A stretch of DNA of 30,354 nt from Treponema sp. UBA7570 (GCA_002477955.1 DLLE01000050.1:1343-31696); one strand, 5' to 3'; shown: positions 14,635 to 22,575, counted from the stretch's first letter. The notes: a model not told the origin generated them from the sequence alone. Program-made: numbers and translations.

Positions 14635-15027
14635 TTATTCTGGAATATACCGCGCCCGGTTTTTGTCTGTTTCAAAAACGTCAACCTTGCTTATTTTTCG
14701 GTTCGAGCTTTTTGAAAGATCCAGGCCTTTTTCTGAGAGGACTTTTAGCATATTTTTGTAAATGTAAACGGCGATTCTTTCTGCGCTCGGATTCTGGTCA
14801 AAGTCTGCAATTTCGTTTAGGTTTGTGTGGTCGATTTTTGACAGAACTTCCTTTAGGGCGGTTTTTAGAAGTGTAAAGTCCAAAAGCATTCCGCCTTTAT
14901 CGAGGCTGTTTCCTTCTACGTGGACGTAGACTTTGTAGTTGTGTCCGTGAAGGTTTTCGCATTTTCCGTTGTAGTCGCGCAAAAAATGGGCCGCGGCAAA
15001 ATCGTCAGTTATTCGTACTTCAAACAT
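14635..15027 (-). CDS. queD: 6-pyruvoyltetrahydropterin synthase family protein, QueD-like (6-carboxytetrahydropterin synthase)
   Basis: 130 residues. Zinc ligands His14, His27 and His29 are in AAAHFLRDY and LHGHNY. Catalytic Cys23 lies in KCENLHGH. Asp66-His67 are in IDHTNLNE and Glu119 in VFET. QueD converts dihydroneopterin triphosphate to 6-carboxytetrahydropterin on the way to preQ0 and queuosine. The motif satisfies both CxxxHGH (QueD type) and ExxHGH (the PTPS-III type that can replace FolB in folate synthesis), so a dual function is possible. It overlaps the upstream PAP2-like gene by 19 bases in a minus-strand operon with metH. No queC, queE or queF is in the window. Confidence 0.85.
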   Translation of the reverse strand: MFEVRITDDFAAAHFLRDYNGKCENLHGHNYKVYVHVEGNSLDKGGMLLDFTLLKTALKEVLSKIDHTNLNEIADFDQNPSAERIAVYIYKNMLKVLSEKGLDLSKSSNRKISKVDVFETDKNRARYIPE

Positions 15028-15983
15028 TTTTTTTCTCCGCTGGCGTTTTCTTTTTGTTCAAATTTTGCTTCTTCTGCCTTCCAGTCGTAACTGTCAATCC
15101 ATCGGATTACTGGATCTCTCCAGTCGTCTGCGGCGACTCCTTCGAGCAAATAGCGTTCGTACATAAACGAAATGTATTCTTTTATTGAAGAAACGTCTTC
15201 CGGTTTTATAAGTTCTGTGCTTAAAAACATATCGTTTATAAAATTTGTCGCGTCGTTTGGCGAAAAGAGCGAAGGAAAAAGTTTTGTAATCATGTAAAGC
15301 GCCGCCGGAATGCAGTTTACAGAATGCTGCTTCATATACAGGACGGATTCTGCGATTTCAATTGCTTCGTTGTAAAGTTCTGTGTTTTTTTGGAAACATT
15401 CTGCGTCGCTTAAGCCGATATTCTTAAATTCGCGTTTAAAAAAGACTTCTGTCAGGGCTATAAGCGCAATGTGCAGGCTTGGAACGCACAGAAGATGAGG
15501 GTCGAAAGCATGGATTACTCTAAAATGAAAATTTTCTTTGTAGAGAGGGCGCTCTGTTGTGGAAAGCGAGTGACGGTACATTCGGCTTGCTTCTCTGTAG
15601 ACTTTTGTTGCTGAGCTGAACCATGCGTTGCAAATTGGCGCGGCTTTTTTTAAGCCGAAGCGTCTTATGAGCATTGTAAGCGGGCGCAGAAAAAGATAGA
15701 CAAAGTCCATATAAATGTAGACTTTTGACGGTGTAAAAGGAATTTTTTTGTCTAAAGGGGAGTCAACCTTGACGATTGGAATATGGTAGAATCCCCATTT
15801 TTCCAGAAATTGTGTTCCCAAATAGCTTTTTGCAACTGTGTACAAAAATTTCCACGAAACTTTTGCAGTCCTTGGCGACCACAAGAGCCGGAAATATGGA
15901 TATACGCCGCTGAATGATTTTAATTTGCGGTTTGCGAATTTCTGGTCGCGTTTTTCTTTTCTTGTTAGCTTTTTTTCAGCCAT
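15009..15983 (-). CDS. Unknown protein with degenerate PAP2 phosphatase-like motifs
   Basis: 324 residues, very basic N terminus (KKLTRKEKRDQKFANRKLK), no signal peptide. Three patches follow the order of the PAP2 phosphatase signature. First comes H138-x6-RP (Arg145-Pro146), where the family has K-x6-RP; then PSLH at 168-171; then KQH at 218-220 followed by SVNC. PSLH is used in the PAP2 subgroup that includes inositol-phosphoceramide synthase-like enzymes. Only two or three stretches are hydrophobic enough to be membrane helices (88-107, 168-182, 224-241), and the expected lysine and final aspartate are missing, so activity and even membership are unsure. It overlaps metH by 8 bases and queD by 19. 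I do not recognise a closer family. Confidence 0.6.
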   Translation of the reverse strand: MAEKKLTRKEKRDQKFANRKLKSFSGVYPYFRLLWSPRTAKVSWKFLYTVAKSYLGTQFLEKWGFYHIPIVKVDSPLDKKIPFTPSKVYIYMDFVYLFLRPLTMLIRRFGLKKAAPICNAWFSSATKVYREASRMYRHSLSTTERPLYKENFHFRVIHAFDPHLLCVPSLHIALIALTEVFFKREFKNIGLSDAECFQKNTELYNEAIEIAESVLYMKQHSVNCIPAALYMITKLFPSLFSPNDATNFINDMFLSTELIKPEDVSSIKEYISFMYERYLLEGVAADDWRDPVIRWIDSYDWKAEEAKFEQKENASGEKKCLKYE

Positions 15984-18531
15984 TAAAAACTTCCTTTGCT
16001 ATTGCTACGGACTGCATTGCATCTTTTGAGTAATAGTCCGCGCCTATTTGTGTGGCATAATCGGCTGTCAATACAGCGCCGCCCACCATTATTTTAACAG
16101 ATTTTCCTATTTGTTTTAAGGCGGAACGCAGTAAAAGAATTGTTTTTTCCATATTTGTAACTGTTGTAGTCATAAGGGCGCTCAAGCCTACGAGTTTTAT
16201 GTCGTGTTCTATGACGGTCTGTATTATTGTTTCGGGCGGAACATTTTTTCCAAGGTCGATTACTTCAAATCCGTAATTTTCGAGCATTGCCCTGACAATG
16301 TTTTTTCCAATATCGTGAATGTCGCCAAAAACTGTCGCAATTACAATCGTTCCTTTTGATTCTTCTGCCATTCCTGTTTCTTTAAGGAATGTTTTTATAA
16401 CTTCAAAGGCATAGCTTACTGTGTCTGCGCTCAAAAGAAGTTGAGGCAAAAATTTCTGGCCTTTTTCAAAGTCTTTTCCAACCATGTCGAGCGCAGGAAC
16501 AATGCATCTGTCAATTATAGAAACGGCTTTTGCTCCTTTTTCGAGCATTTTTTTTGCAAGCGGAGCGGACTGGTCTTTAAAGCCTTTGTAGATTATGTCG
16601 ACAAGATTTTTTTCGTCCTCATTCAAATCTTCCGGAAGCTGCGAATATTCATTTTTAGGGCTTTTTGCTTTTTGCGCGTTTTTTGCAGGTGTTCCGGCAT
16701 TTATTGCAGAAAGCTGTTCCTGGGTTACGTTGTAAACTGGAGCTGTCGTTCCGTTGTATTTTTGAATGTAATCAAGGCAGTTTTCGTCAAAATTTGCAAG
16801 CGCCCTGTAACCGCAATAAGTTTCCATCATCGGCTGGCTCAGCGGATTTATTATGCAGGCGTCAAGGCCGGAAAAGAGAGCCATTGCAAAAAATCTTGAA
16901 TTGATTATGTCGCGGCGTGGAAGTCCAAAACTTATGTTTGAAACTCCGAGAATGAATTTTAATCCGTCTTTTCCAAATTCATCTTTTAAGAGTGAAATCG
17001 CACGGCAGGTTTCCAGCGCCTCTTTTTGCTGCGAGCTGACTGTCAAAGTCAATGTGTCGATTATGATGTCGCGGGTTGGGATTCCGTATTTGTGCGCTTC
17101 GGCAATAATTTTTCTTGCGACATTTGCCCTTCCTTCTGCTGTCGGCGCAATTCCGTTTTCGTCAATGCACAAGGCGACGACTGAGCCTCCGTAATGCTTT
17201 ACCAAAGGTAAAATTTTGTCCATGACGTCTTTGCGGCCGTTTACGGAATTTATAAGGGCTTTTCCGTTGTAGTAGCGCAAGGCTTTTTCGATAACAGGAG
17301 CTTCCGAAGAGTCGATTTGCAGAGGAGTTGAAAAAGCGCTTTGAATTGTCTTGACCGCATCAACCATCATCTGAGCTTCGTCAATTCCTGGAAGTCCGAC
17401 ATTTACGTCAAGAATTTGTGAACCTGCGTTTATCTGGCTTTCTGCTTCTTCTAGCACAAAATTCATATCATGCGCTTTTAAAGCTTCTTTTACTTTTTTC
17501 TTTCCGGTCGGATTGATTCTTTCTCCGACAATCATTGGACCTGCGCTGCCTCCGATTTGAACTGTTCTATTGTAAGAGCATATAAGGGTGCTGTCTTTGT
17601 CGTCCGGCATATTTGGTTTTACAGGACCTGTTTTTTCAATTTTCTCAACAAGCGCTTTTATGTGTTCTGGCGTTGTTCCGCAGCAGCCTCCAAGAACGCA
17701 GGCTCCGTTCAGACGGTTTTTCTTTTGGCTTTCGGAGAATTCTTCCGGCCCGACAAGAAAAACGGTTTTTCCATTTTTTACGACAGGAATTCCCGCATTG
17801 ACTTGAACAATTACCGGAGTGTGCGAATATTTCAGGAACTCAGAAGAAATTTTTTCTCCGTCTTCGAGCGAGCCTCCGCAGTTAAAACCAAGCACATCAA
17901 CATGCAGGGCTTCAAGATAAGTTGCAACTGTTTGAACGTCGGCTCCGGTCAGGGTGCGCAGATTTTTTTGAAAAGTCATTGACGCGATAATTGGAAGCTT
18001 TGTGTTTTCTTGAACTGCAAGAACTGCGGCCTTAACTTCGTGCAAATCGGCCATTGTTTCAATCAGCGCAACGTCGTAACCGAGCTTTTCTGCAAGAATC
18101 GCAGTTTTTTTGTAAGTTTCGTATGCTTCGTCAAAAGTCAAATCGCCCATTGGCTCCAAAAGCCTTCCGATTTGAGAAGTGTTCCAGGCTTTGAAATGTG
18201 GACGGACAATTCCTTCAGCTTCGATTTCCGAAATTGCCTCTTCCATTATTTTTATAGAAGAAGACAGATATTTTTCCGTTGAATAGCGTGCGTTTTTTAA
18301 TTTTAGCGGCAGCGCGCCAAAAGTGTTTGCTGTCAAAACATTTGAGCCGGCTTTTAAATACATTTTGTGAATATTTTTGATTATTTTTGGATGCTCAACA
18401 GAAACATCTTCTGGAATATCATAATCGCAAATGCCAGATGCCTGAATCATTGTGCCAATCGCGCCGTCCATAAAGACTGGAAGACCGTTAGAAAACTGTT
18501 CGCTTAAAAAATCTCGGAAATTCTTCTTCAT
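15976..18531 (-). CDS. metH: Cobalamin-dependent methionine synthase lacking the C-terminal activation domain
   Basis: Transfers the methyl group of methyltetrahydrofolate to homocysteine through cobalamin, in the cytoplasm. The homocysteine-binding domain (about 1-300) has zinc ligands Cys218 (GFNCGG) and Cys283-Cys284 (GGCCGTTPEH). The pterin-binding domain starts near 330 (PMIVGERINPTGKKK). The B12 cap follows near 645 and the B12 Rossmann domain ends the protein, with lower ligand His739 in DIHDIG, plus GLSALMTTT and GGAVLT. It stops at 851 residues, so the AdoMet-binding reactivation domain of E. coli MetH (about 1227 residues) is absent, as in Thermotoga and many Firmicutes. First gene of an overlapping operon. 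No B12 or SAM riboswitch is seen in the short leader. Confidence 0.95.
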   Translation of the reverse strand: MKKNFRDFLSEQFSNGLPVFMDGAIGTMIQASGICDYDIPEDVSVEHPKIIKNIHKMYLKAGSNVLTANTFGALPLKLKNARYSTEKYLSSSIKIMEEAISEIEAEGIVRPHFKAWNTSQIGRLLEPMGDLTFDEAYETYKKTAILAEKLGYDVALIETMADLHEVKAAVLAVQENTKLPIIASMTFQKNLRTLTGADVQTVATYLEALHVDVLGFNCGGSLEDGEKISSEFLKYSHTPVIVQVNAGIPVVKNGKTVFLVGPEEFSESQKKNRLNGACVLGGCCGTTPEHIKALVEKIEKTGPVKPNMPDDKDSTLICSYNRTVQIGGSAGPMIVGERINPTGKKKVKEALKAHDMNFVLEEAESQINAGSQILDVNVGLPGIDEAQMMVDAVKTIQSAFSTPLQIDSSEAPVIEKALRYYNGKALINSVNGRKDVMDKILPLVKHYGGSVVALCIDENGIAPTAEGRANVARKIIAEAHKYGIPTRDIIIDTLTLTVSSQQKEALETCRAISLLKDEFGKDGLKFILGVSNISFGLPRRDIINSRFFAMALFSGLDACIINPLSQPMMETYCGYRALANFDENCLDYIQKYNGTTAPVYNVTQEQLSAINAGTPAKNAQKAKSPKNEYSQLPEDLNEDEKNLVDIIYKGFKDQSAPLAKKMLEKGAKAVSIIDRCIVPALDMVGKDFEKGQKFLPQLLLSADTVSYAFEVIKTFLKETGMAEESKGTIVIATVFGDIHDIGKNIVRAMLENYGFEVIDLGKNVPPETIIQTVIEHDIKLVGLSALMTTTVTNMEKTILLLRSALKQIGKSVKIMVGGAVLTADYATQIGADYYSKDAMQSVAIAKEVFNG

Positions 18532-18540
18532 AATCAGAAA

Positions 18541-18569
18541 AGTTTAATAAAATTTTTGATGACGTGCAA
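18541..18569 (-). promoter_or_regulatory. Possible promoter of metH
   Basis: Minus strand: TTGCAC (18564-18569), 17-nt spacer, TAAACT (18541-18546). The -10 ends nine bases before the metH ATG, which has no Shine-Dalgarno, so the message would be nearly leaderless. Each box matches the consensus at four positions. Confidence 0.35.
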
Positions 18570-18715
18570 TTATTGCCGCAGACGGTGGATTTTTTTTCAA
18601 AAAACGCGTAAAAGATGTGTGTTTTTTATTATTTGTTTACAATTATATTTATGTGAATAAAACAAAGTTTTCAAAAACTCTCAGGACAAAAATCTCGTTC
18701 CTTTTTCTTTTTTTG

Positions 18716-19453
18716 ATGAATTTTTTCCGGCATGTTGAAGTTTTTTTTCTTGGCGGTGAAGAATGTCTGTGCTGCGGAAAAAACAGCGGAATAATTCCTG
18801 TCTGCAAAATCTGCCTTCAAAAACTTTTTGTTGAAAACGGAGCAAAACGCTGTTCGGTCTGCGGAAAAATTCTCGTGAGCGAAATTGAACTGTGTTCATC
18901 TTGCCGAAGCCAAAAAATTCTTTCTAGCGTAGATTCTTCTTTTTCTCTTTTTTCGTATCGGCTTTGGAAGAAAAATCTGCTTTTTGCCTGGAAAACTGAG
19001 GAAAAAAGAGTCCTTTCTCCGGTCTTTGCTTCGTTTGCTTTTAAAAAAATTGCAGAAATTTCAAAATTATGGAATTCTGAAGGTATAATTTTGCCTGTTG
19101 TGCCAGTTCCTCCTCGTCCTGGAAAAATTCGCCAGAAGGGCTGGGATCAAATTGATGAGCTTTGCTTTTATTTGCGGAATTTGTATGGAATTCAAACTTT
19201 GCCTTTTTTGAGGAGGCTTACTCGTTTTCAGCAGAAAAAATTGAACCGGCAGCATCGTCTTGAGCAGATAAAAAATGCCTTTGTTCTGCGCCCGCAAAAA
19301 GAAATTCAAAAATTACTAAAATCTCTTCCGGAAACTGTAGTTCTTCTTGATGATGTTATGACCACAGGAAGCACTCTTGAAGCCTGCGCTTTTGAATTAA
19401 AAAAGGCTGGAATTAAAAATATTATTGCGTTGACTTTGTTTATTGTTGATTAG
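18716..19453 (+). CDS. comF: ComF family phosphoribosyltransferase-like protein
   Basis: The N-terminal zinc-ribbon region has four CxxC pairs (CLCCG, CKIC, CSVCG, CSSC). The C-terminal phosphoribosyltransferase fold has the PRPP-binding loop VVLLDDVMTTGSTLEAC and the ComF-typical PVPPRPGKIRQKGWDQ and RRLTRFQQKKLNRQHR. ComF is needed for uptake of single-stranded DNA in naturally competent bacteria, but homologues also occur in species with no known competence. I place the start at ATG 18716, giving 245 residues, the family's usual length. A GTG at 18617 would add 33 residues of hydrophobic, unconserved-looking sequence. Neither start has a good ribosome site. No other com gene is present. 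Confidence 0.85.
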   Translation: MNFFRHVEVFFLGGEECLCCGKNSGIIPVCKICLQKLFVENGAKRCSVCGKILVSEIELCSSCRSQKILSSVDSSFSLFSYRLWKKNLLFAWKTEEKRVLSPVFASFAFKKIAEISKLWNSEGIILPVVPVPPRPGKIRQKGWDQIDELCFYLRNLYGIQTLPFLRRLTRFQQKKLNRQHRLEQIKNAFVLRPQKEIQKLLKSLPETVVLLDDVMTTGSTLEACAFELKKAGIKNIIALTLFIVD

Positions 19454-19455
19454 GT

Positions 19456-19484
19456 TTGATTTTCTATTGGTTTGACGGTATAAT
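19456..19484 (+). promoter_or_regulatory. Predicted strong promoter of the GltD-like gene, with downstream palindrome
   Basis: -35 TTGATT (19456-19461), 17-nt spacer, perfect -10 TATAAT (19479-19484). A 10-bp perfect palindrome ACTTTAAAGT (19498-19507) follows about where transcription would begin, a typical operator position. The ribosome site AGAGGT is at 19528-19533. Confidence 0.65.
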
Positions 19485-19544
19485 TTCTAATAATTCGACT
19501 TTAAAGTTGACTATTAAAATATAAGAATAGAGGTACTTAATATT

Positions 19545-20834
19545 ATGAAGGAAGAAATTCCAGGTTATACAGTAGCAGAAGCGGTAAAAGAAGCGCGCCG
19601 TTGTCTTAATTGTCCAAAACCGCTTTGCCGCACAGGCTGTCCGATCGAAAACGAAATTCCTCAGTTTAATCATGCGCTTGCTCAGGGAAATATTGGAGAA
19701 GCCTATAGAATTATCTCTCAAAAGAGCAATCTTCCTGCAATTTGCGGACGTGTTTGTCCTCACGAAAATCAGTGCGAAGGACATTGTGTTCTTTATAAGT
19801 CGGGAAAAGGGATAAAAATCGGTCGTATTGAAAAATTTATCGCAGATTTTTATTCAGAAAATCAGCTTTCTTCAGAAAAGTTAGTTCCAAAAACTAAAGG
19901 CAAGGTTGCTGTGATAGGCTCAGGTCCTGCTGGTCTTACTGTTGCAGGTGATTTGGCGCGCAAAGGCTACAATGTTGTAGTTTATGAAGGCGAGTCAGAA
20001 CCGGGCGGTGTTTTGCTCTATGGAATTCCGGATTTCCGTCTTCCAAAAGAGGTTGTCCGCCGCGAAATTAAAAATATCGAGGCTCTCGGTGTAACTTTTG
20101 TATGCAATACAAGGGTCGGAACAGATATTACAATCGACAAAATGTTTGAAGAAGGATTTGAAGCTGTATTTATCGGTGCCGGAACATCAGTTGCAAAAGG
20201 ACTTGGAATTCCTGGCGAAAACCTGAAAGGTGTAATTCAGTCTTCATATTTCCTTCGGATGACACGTCTTTTCCTTGATGAAAAAGTAGACCGCTCTGAA
20301 GTTCCTGTTGAGGAAGGCGACAGAGTTATCGTAATTGGAGCAGGAAATGTTGCAATGGATGCTTGCCGCACAGCTGTTATGATGAAGGCTTCTTCTGTTG
20401 TTGACTGCTATCGTCGTACAATTGAATTTATGAAGGCTGCGCATGCAGAATACGATGGAGCTGTAAAAGACGGAGTTGATTTTAGATGGGAACACACTCC
20501 GATTGAAGTTGTCGGCGAAAACGGAAAAGTTACTGGTCTTAAGGTTTCAACTCCTGAAGGAGAAAAAATTCTCCCGGCAGACAAGATTTTGATTGCTGTT
20601 GGTTCAAAGCCTGCTGGCATTGTAATTTCTTCGACAACCGGAATCGATGTAGATGAATCCGGATATGTAATTACAAAACAGACTCCTTACGGCATGACTA
20701 CGAAAAATGGTGTTTTTGCTGGCGGTGATATTGTTCACAAGCCTGCGACAGTTGTTCTTGCAATGCGCGAAGCAAAAAAAGTTGCACAGGGAATTGCGGA
20801 TTATATCGAAGCAAGAAAACTTCTTGGAGTTTAA
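19545..20834 (+). CDS. GltD-like NAD(P)-dependent iron-sulfur flavoprotein oxidoreductase
   Basis: 429 residues related to the glutamate synthase small subunit. The N-terminal domain binds two 4Fe-4S clusters: Cys20, 23, 28, 32 and Cys67, 71, 77, 81. The FAD site is VIGSGPAGL (about 123-131), the NAD(P) site VIGAGNVAMDACR, and the C-terminal FAD contact is GVFAGGDIVHKP. GltD passes electrons from NADPH to the large glutamate synthase subunit; relatives serve as NfnB in NADH-dependent ferredoxin:NADP oxidoreductase, as dehydrogenase subunits, or stand alone. Neither a large GltB nor an NfnA partner is next to it, so the electron acceptor is unknown. It has its own promoter and precedes cheW by 49 bases. 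Confidence 0.88.
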   Translation: MKEEIPGYTVAEAVKEARRCLNCPKPLCRTGCPIENEIPQFNHALAQGNIGEAYRIISQKSNLPAICGRVCPHENQCEGHCVLYKSGKGIKIGRIEKFIADFYSENQLSSEKLVPKTKGKVAVIGSGPAGLTVAGDLARKGYNVVVYEGESEPGGVLLYGIPDFRLPKEVVRREIKNIEALGVTFVCNTRVGTDITIDKMFEEGFEAVFIGAGTSVAKGLGIPGENLKGVIQSSYFLRMTRLFLDEKVDRSEVPVEEGDRVIVIGAGNVAMDACRTAVMMKASSVVDCYRRTIEFMKAAHAEYDGAVKDGVDFRWEHTPIEVVGENGKVTGLKVSTPEGEKILPADKILIAVGSKPAGIVISSTTGIDVDESGYVITKQTPYGMTTKNGVFAGGDIVHKPATVVLAMREAKKVAQGIADYIEARKLLGV

Positions 20835-20883
20835 GTTTTAAATTCGCTTGAAAAATAAATTCTCAGAATAAAGAGGTTAAAAA

Positions 20884-21360
20884 ATGGCAGAAGGAACTCA
20901 GATTCAACTTGTAACATTTCAGCTTGGCGAGGAGCTTTATGGCGTTGATATTATGGACGTAAAAGAAATTGTAAAAGTCTGTGATGTACGCCAAATTCCG
21001 AATGCGCCTTATTACGTTGAAGGTATTTTTAACCTCCGAAGCGAGATTATTCCTGTAATGAACTTGCACAAGCGTTTTCAGATAAAAAAACTTGAGAGCT
21101 CATCAAACGAAGAAGAGTTCGACGGCGGTTTTATTATTTTGAATATTGATAACAACAAAATTGGAATCATCATTGATAAAATCGCCAGAGTTGTAACCGT
21201 TGATATGTCTGATGTAAAAGATCCTCCTCAGATGATTAGCGGAATTGGAACTGAGTACATTCAGGGTGTAATCCGTCAGGAGAACAATTATCTTATTATG
21301 CTCAATATCCGCAAACTGTTTAATCCAAAAGAACTTCAGAAAATTTTTGATTCAGAATAG
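20884..21360 (+). CDS. cheW: Chemotaxis adaptor protein CheW
   Basis: 158 residues of the CheW fold: QLVTFQLGEELYGVDIMDVKEI, then VRQIPNAPYYVEGIFNLRSEIIPVMNL, the typical region contacting CheA and the receptor hairpins, and a conserved second half (IIIDKIARVVTVDMSDVKDPP). CheW links chemoreceptors to the kinase CheA at the cell pole; treponemes swim by periplasmic flagella. No cheA, receptor or other che gene is nearby, so this is probably an extra or isolated cheW copy. AGAGG precedes ATG 20884. It begins a plus-strand run that continues into DegT-like, NAD kinase and recN. Confidence 0.95.
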   Translation: MAEGTQIQLVTFQLGEELYGVDIMDVKEIVKVCDVRQIPNAPYYVEGIFNLRSEIIPVMNLHKRFQIKKLESSSNEEEFDGGFIILNIDNNKIGIIIDKIARVVTVDMSDVKDPPQMISGIGTEYIQGVIRQENNYLIMLNIRKLFNPKELQKIFDSE

Positions 21361-21425
21361 ATAGTTTTGGATTAAATCCGTGCCTAAAAAGAGGCAATAG
21401 ATAAAAAAATAGGTTTCAGTAAAAA

Positions 21426-22511
21426 ATGATTCAGACTTTCAGTTCTACGATACGCAGAAAAGAGATGGATGCGGTTTTAACCTGTATGGTTGACGAAAAA
21501 ACTGGTCCAGGAGAACTCAATTCAAAATTTATTCAGGCGTTAAAGGAATTTTCTGGTTGTGACGGCGCCGTTGCCTTTAGAAGCCCTTCGATCGCCCTTT
21601 CTTATGCGCTAAAAGCTCTTGATTTGCCTGAGAATACTTCTGTTATGCTGAGCGCTCTGGCTCCTTTTTGGCAGTATGATGCAATTCAAAAACTTGGATA
21701 TAAACCGCTTGTTTTGGATGTTGAAGAGCAGACTGGTCTAGTAAATGCAGAAATTGTTCAAAAAGGAATAAGTAACGGCGGAAGACTTTTGATTTTGCAC
21801 GAAACAATGGGAATTCTTCCTCAAATCGAAGAAATTATTTCGCTTGGAATTCCTGTAATCGAAGATATTTCTCATTCTTTTGGAGCGGTCTTGCCGGAAA
21901 AAACGGAAAATGCCGAAACTGAAGAAAATTCAGAAAAAAAAGCCGGCAAAAAACTTGAGAGAAAGGCAGGTTCGTTTGGAATTTTTTCTATTCTTGGGCT
22001 TGAAGAATTTGATACTGTGACTGGCGGTGGCGGCGCTGTTTTAATGGCTCCTCAGCGCCGGGAATGGATTGTTTTAAAAAAATATACAGATTCTGCTCCG
22101 CGGACAGATATTTTGCCAGATATAAACAGCGCTCTTGCGTTTATTCAGCTAAAGGAATTCAACAGAAATGAGCAGGCAAGAAAGACTTTGTTCGCAGTTT
22201 TTCAGCGTTCTTTGATGAGTGGAAAAAACAGAACTTTTGTGAGGGACAGTGACAATGCTTCTACAATCTGGTCTTTTCCTGTTGTTTTGAACGGAAGTGT
22301 AAAAGACGTAAAGCAGTATGCTTCTAAAAAGGAAATTGAAATTCAGCCTGCATATTCTGACAGCGTAATCGCCCATCTTGATGAATCACAGCTGCAGGAG
22401 CTAAAAATAGCAAAATCTTTGAGCTTAAGGACGGTTTTGTTTCCTTTGTATCCTCGGCTTGGTTCAGAATCTGCCGCAAAAATTGCAAAAGTTTTGGGAA
22501 CCCTGCCGTAA
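21426..22511 (+). CDS. DegT/DnrJ/EryC1/StrS-fold aminotransferase-like protein lacking the PLP lysine
   Basis: 361 residues. The DegT fold is visible in FRSPSIALSYALKALDL, DVEEQTGLVNAEIV and IEDISHSFGA, where Asp147 would contact the pyridine nitrogen of PLP. In the family the Schiff-base lysine follows as FSFxxxK before a G(D/E)GG turn. Here the segment is FSILGLEEF...GGGGAVLM (187-206), with Glu193 where lysine is expected and no lysine nearby. A charged insertion (about 157-181, rich in Glu and Lys) replaces a short loop before it. So it is unlikely to act as a normal aminotransferase and may be a binding or scaffold protein, or a non-transaminating enzyme. Its place between cheW and NAD kinase gives no substrate hint. 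Confidence 0.8.
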   Translation: MIQTFSSTIRRKEMDAVLTCMVDEKTGPGELNSKFIQALKEFSGCDGAVAFRSPSIALSYALKALDLPENTSVMLSALAPFWQYDAIQKLGYKPLVLDVEEQTGLVNAEIVQKGISNGGRLLILHETMGILPQIEEIISLGIPVIEDISHSFGAVLPEKTENAETEENSEKKAGKKLERKAGSFGIFSILGLEEFDTVTGGGGAVLMAPQRREWIVLKKYTDSAPRTDILPDINSALAFIQLKEFNRNEQARKTLFAVFQRSLMSGKNRTFVRDSDNASTIWSFPVVLNGSVKDVKQYASKKEIEIQPAYSDSVIAHLDESQLQELKIAKSLSLRTVLFPLYPRLGSESAAKIAKVLGTLP

Positions 22512-22525
22512 TAAAAGATTGCAGT

Positions 22526-22575
22526 AAAAAGTTAATCCTAAAACTGAAGTTTTAATCTTGACTTTTTATGGGAGA
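22526..22575 (+). promoter_or_regulatory. Structured leader element, copy B (before NAD kinase)
   Basis: The outer stem AAAAAGTTAA/TTGACTTTTT (10 bp with one T-G) encloses a 3x3 internal loop and the inner stem TAAAACT-GA-AGTTTTA, followed by ATGGGAGA. 40 of 42 positions equal copy A (10708-10756), and the outer stem differs on both sides yet still pairs. GGGAGA (22570-22575) is the likely ribosome site for ATG 22580. Confidence 0.6.

Noticed and set aside
14345..14761. 138-codon plus-strand frame and an overlapping 79-codon minus-strand frame
   Set aside because: They run through the GC-rich repeat block and into the antisense of queD; residue content (Arg, Leu, Pro, Ser rich) is not protein-like and no start signal is seen.
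16441..16899. 152-codon frame antisense to metH
   Set aside because: Lies wholly opposite the conserved pterin/B12 coding region, without ribosome site or motif.
18532..18616. Cobalamin or SAM riboswitch before metH
   Set aside because: The gap is only 85 bases with no B12-box or SAM-box wording, and a promoter-like sequence sits next to the ATG.
18617..18715. ComF start at GTG 18617
   Set aside because: Adds 33 unlikely residues before the zinc-ribbon region; ATG 18716 gives the normal family length.
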